Source: Eonycteris spelaea (Eukaryota; Chordata; Mammalia; Chiroptera; Pteropodidae). Taken from it: 64,000 bases of DNA. The DNA lies in NCBI GenBank assembly GCA_003508835.1, contig PUFA01000182.1, positions 1,984,001-2,048,000 of the forward strand. The letters run 5' to 3'. The notes under the pieces were generated by a model that was given only the letters and a program-made list of their open reading frames with translations, had not been told where the DNA came from and ran no database searches. Made by a program: the position numbers and the translations under genes. Below are positions 1-10,698 of the stretch, piece after piece. Positions within the stretch are counted from its first letter, which is position 1. Each line of letters begins with the position of its first letter.

Positions 1-1357
1 ATAATCCTTGAAATCATCCCCTCCTCATATAATCTCCAGTGCATGGCTCATATACAAACTGTAAATGATAATCATTTAAAAACCTTGATTATCTGAAGCT
101 ACAAACAGTTCCCAAACCTTCTCCCACGCGACGTAAAGCGAAGGTAATCGTCCAACCACCCAGAACTCCCCCCACCGTCGCAATGAGAATTCCCTACCTG
201 AGAAAATGCAAAATTCAAGATCACACAACTATACCCACGCGGTAACTTCCTGATTAGAACCTCAGTTCTACTTCAATGTTTGTTTTTTCAAATGCAAGTG
301 TGTTCCAACGTGATCGATATGTTATGGAACAATTTTGAGCATAACACAAATTTTGTGTTTACTCGTGGGCTGTCTCGTCTCCGAGAAGCCCGAGGTGAAT
401 GCGGAAAACCGCACCCCGCAGAAGAACAAAGCTTCGTAAGAAAACAAAACGCGCAAGCGCAAGCCCACGAACACCTACCGACCTCCTCCGCTTCCCAAGT
501 GTGTTAGGAGCCACACCTGTCCCCATCTGATTTCAGACGACCTCTTTCCACTATTTCACAGTAACTCACATGCTGCACCCCTTCCGAGGTCACTTCCGCA
601 TGCAAATTTCAGGTCTCCTCCATGATAAAGTGCCAGATTTTTCGTAGTATCCAAGTTATTTCCTAGTCATCTAACATTCATAAAACTGTGCCACCGTTTT
701 TATTAGGATCCTACCTTTTTTTTTTTTTTTTGACTTGTTTGTGGGCTTCCTTTGCCTTGGGGTGATCTGGCGCTTTTCTGCTTGGTCAGCTCTCCCCGGC
801 CCCACAGTCCTACCCCCACTAGCTGGATTAAAGAAGGGACACCCCCCCCCCGGTGCTGGCACCACCTGTTGGCACAGATGGTCGCTCTGTTGCAGACGAA
901 GAAACTGAGGACGAGGTAGTGAGGTGCCTTCTCATGTCACAAGTCAGAACTGGGTGGACCTGAACCCCGGTTGTCCGACTCCAGAGTCTAACTCCTCCCT
1001 CCCTCGACTTCACTGGGGAGGCCTCAGTTTACAGGAAATTCCTCATCACTCCACTCACAACCTCAAAATGAGTGTCCTCTCCAAAAATTTAGAGCAATCA
1101 TCCCGTTTTGGAGAGGTTATCTCTATGCCTACGGGGTCAGAGCATGGTTCCCACTTTCCAGAGGAGACTGAGGCTCAGACAGGGAGATTCAGCTGCTCCC
1201 CAAACACGCAGGGCTGCGTCAGGACTTGAACCCAGGCCTGCCTGGCCCCCCGCCGCGCTCGGAGCGACCCCAGAGGCCGTGCCAAGCGGGGGCCCAGGAG
1301 GTGGAGGGGGGCGGTTGGAGGGCGGGGCTGGCGCCCAGGGGAGTCGCGGCCCCTCAC
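1..1357. other. Part of CELF5 intron 10, non-coding
   Basis: No RRM3 codons could be found on the minus strand here, so this is read as intron between exon 10 and the next exon beyond the window. The first 700 bases are AT-richer than the rest. A T-run lies at 718-732. Two MIR fragments lie at about 870-990 and 1120-1250. Confidence 0.7.
870..1250 (-). repeat. Two MIR SINE fragments (antisense to + strand)
   Basis: Both blocks carry the antisense MIR core: a gaggaaactgagg-like stretch followed by a region reading like caagtcagaactggg and then a gaacccaggcctg-like end. The two copies are tandem and degraded, as expected for an old mammalian SINE. Confidence 0.6.
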
Positions 1358-1441
1358 CTTCTCGCTGCTGCTGCTGCAGGAGGGGCGGCGGCTGGGGGAC
1401 GCTGTGCGCGATGGGCGTGATGGCCGCGGTGGGGTACATGG
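1358..1441 (-). CDS. CELF5: CELF5 exon 10
   Basis: 84 nt, residues 368-394 plus one base of Gly395. It encodes [16 protein letters not shown] and then three prolines and a four-glutamine run ending REG, the end of the linker before RRM3. Acceptor ctgcag at 1442-1447, donor GTGAGG starting at 1357. Confidence 0.93.
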
Positions 1442-2363
1442 CTGCAGAGACCGGGAGCGGAGGCGGGCATGAGGCCGGGGGCGCCCCGAGTGGGGCGGGG
1501 CTAAGACGTATGGGGGCGGGCCCAAGCCTGTGGGCGGGGCCAGAGCCGGCCTGGGTTGGGGAGGGCCGTGGCCCGTGGTGCGGCTGGTGCGTGGGGCGTG
1601 GGGCGGGGTCTCGAGTTCGGGGTAGGGCCACCGCAGGTCTTACGAGCCAGAGAAGGGCGGGGTCTCGCCAGAGGCGGGAAAGGATGGTGGGGCAGGACCA
1701 AAGGTGGGCTCTGATGGCGGGAACAGACGCTGAAGCTGGGCGGGAGAGCTGGAACTGGGTCAGGACCAGAAGTAGGAGGCGTGGCTGGCAGAGAAGGCCG
1801 AGGGCCGAGCCCTGGGGGCAGGGCTCCTTCAGAGTGGTGGGAGACGGGGGTGGGAGGACGAGGAACTGGCCCGCCGCCTCCTTACCTGTGTACTGCTGGA
1901 CTCCAGAGAAGGCGGGATGTAGGGTCTCGGCCACGGTCGGGCTCTGAGCTGCGGGCAGACGGAGGGGCTAAGCAGGGCTGCAGAAGCCTTCTATCCACCA
2001 CCTCCAACCTTCAGTTCCGGAAGGGGAGCAAGGAACACCGCCCCAGCTTCACCTCTACTTAAACATTTTGCATGTATGACTCCCGTGTTACAAGTGGGGA
2101 AACTGAGGCTCAGAGAGGTGAAGTAACTGGCACAGGGCCATTCAGATAGGAAATGGCAGAAGCCTTACTGGAATCCCGGTTTCTTGGACTTTAGAGAGGT
2201 CAAAACATCACCCGTCCAGAGGATGAAATGGTGGGGGGCGTGACTGTAAACGGGTCACATGATTGAACTACTCTGTAGCGCTAGAATAGATCTTCATCTT
2301 GGTTGTGCTGGTGATTACAAGAATCTGTGGCTGTGATAAAGTGGCATATGACCGTGCACGTGT

Positions 2364-2397
<34 letters not shown>

Positions 2398-5300
2398 TGC
2401 ATGTAAAACGCTGGAATCTGACTAAGCTCTGCTACTCTGGTGGAGTTCATGGTTTGGTACCCATGTCAGTTTCCTGGTTTTCACAAGGTCCTTTGGTTAC
2501 GTGAGAGGTTAGCATCAGGGGGAGCTGGGTGAGGGGTACATAGAACTTCTCTGTATTATGTTGGCAACTCCCCACGAGCCTCCAATCATTTCAAAATAAA
2601 AATAAAAGTAAATTCTCCTCGATGGTGGAAACGCAGATGACTTACTTCACCCCAGTGAGGTGCTGGAAGATGTTTGCCTTGAAATCATTGCGTAGGGTAG
2701 GGGAAGATGGGACGCTGCTTCCCGAGGGCAAGGCCCAGCCCACACCAGGGTGCGGTCAATACCGAAGGAGCGAACGAATGACTGAATACGGGTACTGCTA
2801 TCTTCCCAAAGAGTAATTAAAATAATTACGGCTGATGATGCCATTCTTGGTGACTGTTAAGCATTTTACATACTGACTTCATAGTCAGTGCAGCCTCAGG
2901 AGATGAGTGATGTTATCCGCCCCGTTTCCGGATGAGCAAACTGAAGCTCAGAGACTTCAAGAAGCCACCAGCGCCACCGAAGCCGAATATGGATCCAGAA
3001 GCATCTGGGTGCAGAGTTTCTGTGTTTACCCTCCCCCTCTGTGCCCACCGCTCACATTCGTTCAGCAGAGACGCCCTTTGTTCTGCCCCTCTGTTCCCTG
3101 GGCACAAAGGCACAGGAAGTCATGCTTATCCCAGAGACATCACCCTGCCCTTGCCGCTGTCCTTAGCTCCGGGGACTACCCAAATTACCTGGGTAGGGCA
3201 CGAGGCCATTGGCATATACAGTTTCTAGGGCGGGGTGCCCGCCAGGGAAGGGCACGACACCCGCAAAACCGTTGGCGATGGGAGCCACGAGGCCGGGCAC
3301 GGCGGCAGTGCTGAGCAGTGGGGGCGAGTGCAGCCCTGTGGAGCAGAAGACAGTCACGGGGAGCCCTTGCCTGGCCCCGGCCCTTGCCCACACACCCTCC
3401 GGCCCCTGCCGGGCTCTCACCAGAGGCGGGGGCGATGGGTGTGGCGGGCAGCCCATTCAGGCTGACGGCGCCGATCTGCTGGATGTGGCAGGGTGAGAAG
3501 GCCACGCCGGGGCTCAGGTAGCTGCCCGAGGTGGACAGGACCGTTGTCTGCTGCTGCATGAGCTGCGGGTGGAGAGGGAGTCAGCATGCAGGCAGTGTAG
3601 CGCCCGCCCTGAGATCACAGCTCATGAGGGCAGGCCTGGTCCTCCAGTGCCTAGGTGTGAGTCAGGCTGGATACCTCGGCTTGGGCCAGGGTCAGGGCTC
3701 AGTCAGGAATTGGGGTTTAGCTTGGGATCAAGGCTTAGTATAGGATCAGAGCTCAGCCTTGGGATCAGGGCTCTGCCAGGAATCAGGACTCGGCCTTGGG
3801 GTTAAGGCTCAATCTTGGATCTGGGCTCAGCCTGGAATTAGGGTTCAGTCTGGGTCCATTTAGAAATTAGGGCTCATCTAGGAACCAGGGCTCAGTCAGG
3901 AATTTGATCTTGGCCAGGGATCAGGGATCAGCCAACACTGAATTCAGCCAAGATTGGGACTCAGTTTGGGGTCATCCTTGATTTAGAGGCTTGCTCTGGG
4001 TTTGGTCTTGCTTCAGAGTTGAGGCTCGGCCTGGATTTGGGGGCTGATCGTGGGGTCATGTCAATTTAGAGTTGGGGTTCAGCTTGGGCTCAGAACTCTG
4101 TTTATGGCTGGGGGCTTGTTATGGTCCAGATAGGACCCCGAGTCAGAGAGATGGGGGAGAGACAAAGAGGGGCAGAGAGCAGACCCCCTTCACAGAGACC
4201 AGATGAAGAAAGAGACTGAGCCAGCTCCCCAGGGTGGTCTCGGGAGCCCCACGGGAGACGGGAGCACGTCTGCTGGGGCCACTCACAGCCTGGGCGTAGG
4301 CACTGTAAGGGCTGAAGGGCAGGGTGAGGGATGGCGTCAGGATGCCCAGCTGGCCCACCATCTGCTGCATGCGCCGTAGCGTTCGCTCCTTGTCCGTGTC
4401 GGCAAACTTGACCACCAGGCTGGAGGAGGCACCCTGCAGGGGCAGCCACAAGCAGGAAGGGAAAAAAAGGAGGGGGGTAGCCAGGACTGGGGTCCCCAGA
4501 ACTACCCCAGCTCAGGCCCTTGGGTGAGGGCTGGAGACAGCAGCAGCTGTCCATCACACCTCGCTGCAGACCTCAGGCGCTAAAGTGAGACAGCCTGGAG
4601 ATCAAAGTCGCGGGGCTCGCACTGGACCCTGGCAGCCACCCTGCACAGGTGGGGTGTCCGGGCCCCGGGGGCTGTGTCTGGGGTACAGGGGAGGACCTAT
4701 CAGCCACACTCTCAAACACAGGAGGAGAATCCAACTCCTTAAGAACAACGGAGGCCCCAGGTGAAGGACCCTATAACTGTCACCCGCCCTGAGAACAGGT
4801 GAGAATCTAGCCACCAGAGAGGCTGACATGCCCCCTTTGATGGAGAGCTCGCTCCCGGCTAAGCCTGCCGGCCCCATCACTGGATGGCTGTGAGCAGGGG
4901 AAGCCTGACCTGGGGCTGAGCTGAGTCCTGCTCTTCCAGGCCCTAAACCTGACACCTGCTCTTCTGGGATTGCCCTGCGCTTGACAGCGTTTTCAAGAAC
5001 AACTGAGAGGAGAGTTGGTCCTCTAATGCGCATCTTCCAGAGCGGTTTGGACATTTATGTACAGGGATGGTGCTCCAGGAGCCCCTTCCTGGGGGGCAGG
5101 GCCACCCCCAATGCCTGGCTAGTCCTCCCCAGCCTCACGCAGCTGCTGACCCACAAGGTCCTGGCTCCAGTCCTGCCCCTGCTCACCCCCACTCTGGCCC
5201 CAAAGGGACGTTTGCAACAGACCTGGTCCCTTCCCACCCCTGTCAGATCCCTCTGTGGCTCCCTTCCACCCTAGGAGGAACCCCTGCCCTCGGCCTTGCA

Positions 5301-8300
5301 CCGCAGGCCCCTCCAGGGGTCCTCCCCTGCCCCTGTGCAGCCACGGTTCACACCCCACCTCTGACCTGTCCCCTGCTGGCGTCGGCAAATCCCACCCACC
5401 CTCAGGTCTCACCCATCCTGAGAGACTCTCCTGTATGCTTACACACATTCACACATCCCCACTCACCACACGTGCTCACACACTTGCACATGCCTTCACA
5501 CATTCTCATGCACAAAATCACACACATACACACATAAGCACATACAGTTACTCTGCACACATAATCACACACCTGTACTCACACACGCTCTTCCACACAC
5601 AGAGACACACTTATCTTCACACACACAGACACGGATGTGCGCCCTGCTCGCCGCAGCACCCAGGCATACTTGTGCACTCACCCACGTATGCACTGGCTCT
5701 CATGCACACTTAACCATGCACGCTCACGCACACACCTCATGAGCACATGGGTGCTCACACAACCCTCACCTACTAATAATCACACACGCACACCGGCATG
5801 CGCACACCCACATGTGCTCTCACACACACGTGCACACACGTGCAGCCACACACTTGCAAGCCCGCACACACACTCACACACACGCGCCCAAGCACACCGC
5901 CAGCAGGGACCTGCCCTCTGCCTCCACCTTGTGCCCTCTCTGCGGAAGGGCTGGGCACCGCCGAGCGGCTGGAACGGCAGGAACAGGCCCCTCTTCCGCG
6001 TCCCACGCCACCCCGCCAGGGCCCGTGTAGCCCCTGCTCACCGGCATGGTCTGGCTGCCGTGCAGGGCGTGGATGGCCGCTTGAGCCTCCGTGTGGGAGG
6101 AGAACTTCACGAAGGCACAGCCTGCTCCAGGAGAAAGAGGGCAGGTGAGAGGCAAGGGGGTCCTTCTGGGCAGGAGGGGCCACAGGAGAGGGGGCCGTGC
6201 ACCCTGGGCAGCCGGTCAGCATCAGATACAGGTGGCCAGCAAGTCAGACAGTCGGCCAGCCGTTTGCTCATCTGAGAGCTGGACAATGGAGACCGGACAG
6301 TAGGAGGAGCACACAGCCAGCCAGCTAGCCAAGGAGCTGGACAGCCAGCCAGGCGGCCATCCACTCCCTCAGGAAGCTAGCCAGCCAGGTAGCACACAAT
6401 CCAGGGCAGGGGACAGGCTTAGAGAACACCTACCAGCCACCAACACCACAAGATCCAGAGTTGTAGTCGGGTGTGCAGAAGTAAAATGACACACCGTCAG
6501 GCAGAGACACAAAGAGATACAGTCCTGTGGACATCCTCAGGCAGAGGTACACTCAGACCCAGGACAGATAAGCCCAGGTGACCAGACTTGGAGAAACAGG
6601 GATAAAGTCTCCAGACAAGGGCAGACCCAGTGGGCCAGTCACACGGACAGAATCAGGTGGACAGCCAGCCAGAGACCACCACACACACGAAGACCCAGAC
6701 AGAAATAGTCGCCTGGACAGCCAGGCAGAGTCAGACCAAGAGGCGCAGGAGGAGCGATACTCAACCCCAGCCACGTAGTCACGTGGGCAGACAGGCAAAC
6801 AAGTCTCGGAGGTCAGTAAACAATCATTCCTAGAAGGTACAGCCATGCGGGAGAGCTGGAGTACGTAGGATCAGGCAGTAAGACAGCCCACAGGACACAG
6901 GCAAAGCCAGGCGGAACAGTCCCGCGGATGGTCAGGTAGAGACAGACAACCCCAGGCGGACATGGGCACAGACGCAGGACCTGTGGGGCCGCACAGCCTT
7001 CGCCCGCCCTCAGCCCCCTGCCCACTCCGCCCCCTTGCCGCAGGCCCTGCCCCTGTATCTCCCCGCCCCCTTGTCCTAGGCCACGCCCCTGCAGCCCCGC
7101 TCCAGGACCCGGCCCCGCCCCCAGAGCCAGCCACAACCCTGGCCTGTCACCTTTGCTGCTGCCATCTGGCCCCCGGAGCACCGTGCACTCGTCGATGACC
7201 CGAAGGGCTGGAACAGCCGCAGCACGTCCTCCTCCGACTGCTGCTTGTTCAGCATCCCCACAAACAGCTTCCGGTCCCCTGTGGGCGGAGACACCACCTC
7301 AGCCGAGTCCCTGCCTGCGGGCCTCCAGGAATTCCTCGGCTGGGCCGCTCTGCGCCTGCGAGGGAGGTGACATCCACGCGCTTTCCCTACCCTGGGTCTC
7401 TCCACCCTCCCACGTGCCTGCAGGGTCCCATGTTCACGCTGTTGCTCACGCAGTGACCCCCCCCACCCCGTCTGGCATGTCCTTCCTTCGATCCTCCGGG
7501 GCCTCTGCCCCACTGCTCCCACCCTCCCGGCAAAGCCAGTCTCTCCCTGCTGAGCCTCAGAGAGCCCACGCACAGTGCCAGGGTTAGGAACTGCCTGGCC
7601 TGGGTCCCTGTCTGTCTGTCTGCCACCTAGATTTTCCAGGTGGGGTGAGCGCTGATGGCCTCTGCATCCTCACCGCGCCCAGCACAGTCCCCCGCCCAAC
7701 CTCGCTGCTCAGTGAGTAAGGGTGCCTGGGGAGCCCGCACTCCCTGTCCGGTGGGGTTGGGGTGGGCGCCTAGCCTAAGCCTAGGTCTAAGGCCAGGAGT
7801 CAGTCCGGGCCAGCCTCTCCTATGTAAGGCACCAGGGCCCTGCCCGCTCGGTAAGCACACTGCTCCCCTGTAATCAGGACCAGGCAGCTTCCTCTCTGGG
7901 TGATGGTGAGCCGGGTTACTATGGAGACCCTTTCTCCGGCAGCTGTCACTCATGGGGGTGGGAGGGAGGGAGAGACACAGCCGGGAGAGACTGAGAGTCA
8001 AGGAGAGAGAGACACAGAGGAGAGAGCAGAGAGACAGGAGAGGAGAAGAGGAAAGAGAGAACAGCGACCCGGAGGGAGAGGGAGAGAGCGACGGGGACAC
8101 GCAGACCCCACCTCTGAGTTGCTGACCACCGTTGGCAGCCAGATTAGAGTGAGAAAACGGGCTCCCAGCCCGATGCCTTTACCAGGCTCCTCCCCATATG
8201 CGGGGGGCGGGTCGGGGCTAAGGGCCCTGCCCCCCACGCCACCCCAGGGCTGGCTGCTGTCCCTTGGCCCTCAATCCACCTGTGTTGGGGAGGGGGGCAT

Positions 8301-10660
8301 GAAAATCCCCAAGAATGACGATCCTGGGGTTCCACTGGGGACAGCCAAGCACCCCCCATAGGCAACCCCCCAGCACACAGTGCAGCCCCAGGCAGACGCC
8401 AGGCCCCCAGCCTGCATGCCCACATGCCCGGCCTGTCAGAATCAAGCTCACGAGCTCAAACGCGAACATCGCTCAAGGGCTGGGCACGCAGCACGCACGC
8501 ACGCACGCACGCATGCACGCACACCCCACGCACGCCGCACCAGCCGCAGAAGTACGCATGCACGCGGCACATACCTGTTCACACCTGCACGCGGGCATGA
8601 CCAGGTGTGCGTGGTCACATACATACACCTGGATGCACTTGCCCAGGTGTGGACACGTGCACACACCGGAAATCAATCCGCAGCCCTTTGGGGACCCCAT
8701 CCCCCCTGTGTATGGAGACCCCACTTCTGCACCCGGAGAGCAGTGAGGCATTTCGAGCTCCAGGGGAAGCAGCTGGCCCCGGCCTGGGACTCTGTGGCTG
8801 GGAAGAGAGGTCACCACTGCCCTGCTCTCCCGTCCCTGCCCCATGGGGCGTCCGAGCAGGCCGGTGACTGCTGCCAGCTCTTCCCCGTTCTCCGCCAACC
8901 CCCAGCCCGGCGGCCACGGAGAGATCACAACTACCTCCGCGGCTTTCGCTGTCCGCAGGCTTCACCTGGATTGGCCGCGCCATCTGTGGAGAGAGGGGGG
9001 ACAGGGAGATCGAGGTCGCAGGGGGGCTGCGTGGGTGGGGGCTTCCCCCCGAGCTCTGCCAGGCAACTCTGCCCACGTCCCCAGCCTCAGTACCCTCCCG
9101 CAGCAGCCGCTAACGCCCCACTCAAACCAGGCAACACACGGGCCCACTGACGGGGCCTCGCTCATGCTGTCTGGAAAACGCCCACGTAGCCTTCGGAGAC
9201 CCAGTGACAATAATCCGTCCCCCAGGAAGCCTCCTTGCCTCCCCAGGTGTGAGGGACCGTTTGCAAGGACGGCCCAGCTCCTCCGGTCCCTTTATGTGAG
9301 GTGACTTCAGGGTTCCTCTCATCAAGAACTGGTCAGTTTTCCTTCTGCGTCTGGACTTGGCCGTGCACCTTGCTCTGACCAACAGACTGTGGCGGACGTG
9401 CAGGTGTACGGGTTCCGAACTCGGAACCTTGCCGCTTGCATGCTTGCAACCTTGAGGTCACCAGGTGCACAAGCCCGGGAGAGCTACCGGAGGACAGCAG
9501 ACCTCACGCGCAGAGGGTCCCCTCTGCTACACAGCGGCGTCGTTCCAGCCCAGCTAGCCCCACCTGAACCCAGCTGACCACAGCTGCATGAATGACCCCA
9601 GGAGAGACCAGCAGGAACCCCTCCGATGAGCCCCACAGAATCATAAACATATAAGACGGTTGGGGTGATTTGTCACTCAGCAGTAGCTGACCAATACACC
9701 AAGCTGCCACTTTCAGTCAGCAGCCGGAACCTTGGGTGGGAGGACTGTCATCCCTGAGTGGACCAGCCTGCAAGCTGGACTCATTGTTCTGGAAACTTCT
9801 ATCTCCCCCCCCACACACACACACAGGCCCTCTGGGCTCGCTCCGCCCTCCGCTTCAGGGCAGGAAGTGTCTACGGCTCACTCTTCTCTCTCTGGACGGG
9901 GGACCACAGCGTCACCCAGCACAGGGTGAGGACACGGGAGGGTGTGAGGAGTTTGCTGGACCAAGCTGACCAGAAGGAAGTGGCCAGCACCCACCAGCGC
10001 AGGGCACAAAGGCATCTGGTCGCTCCCCACAGGCCGGGGGTGGTGAGCGCGGGTCCCAGTTCAGACAATCTCGGATCAGACCCCCACCGGTGCCTGACAC
10101 ATGCCAGCATTCCAGTCACGGTGCTGGCGAGCTCGAGAGAGGGGCCATTTTCGCCCCATCGTACGTCAAAATCAGAGCCCAGAGAGAAGTCACTTATTAC
10201 ATCCGACAAGGTCGAGGCACTAAGGATCCCACGCGTCACATTTAGGGGTCTTTCCACCCGACCCCATGAGTGGAGACCCCTCCTCGACTTTGAAAACCCC
10301 GAGTCTCCTCCCCTCCTCTCAACCCCTGTCCCAGCTCTGACCCTCTCCCCGGGTCCCCTCGCTTGCTCTGCAAGGCCTTCCCCTCTCTGAGCCCCCCATT
10401 CTGAGTCGCCTCCTCCTCCCTGCTCCCCCTCCTCCCTGAGCCCCTCCCACCTGGCACCCTTCTCCTGTCTGAGTGTGTGATCCAGGCACATACGGGCCGC
10501 CTCAATTCGCACTCAACCTTGAGAGACCAAGAACCAGACGGGCCTCTGTCCCCCCATCCAGCATCCCCAGTTCCCACGCCGTAACTTCCTGCTACTCAGT
10601 CACACACTTGAGGGACCCTGAACCACCTGGGCAAAGCAGAACCATGTCTCCCTTCTCCCG

Positions 10661-10698
<38 letters not shown>

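Larger units (their letters stand above)
1949..3188. other. CELF5 intron 8
   Basis: Holds a MIR (antisense) at about 2055-2210 with a clear gaggctcagagaggtgaagtaac-type core, a (CA)n microsatellite at 2365-2396, and a second antisense MIR at about 2860-3020. No coding signal. Confidence 0.7.

Noticed and set aside
1108..1947. 279-codon plus-strand ORF
   Set aside because: It overlaps CELF5 exons 9 and 10 on the other strand and translates to Gly/Arg-rich low-complexity text, a by-product of high GC with few stop codons.
4602..5054. 150-codon minus-strand ORF inside CELF5 intron 5
   Set aside because: Looks exon-like in part but has no family match and no matching splice sites in CELF5 phase.
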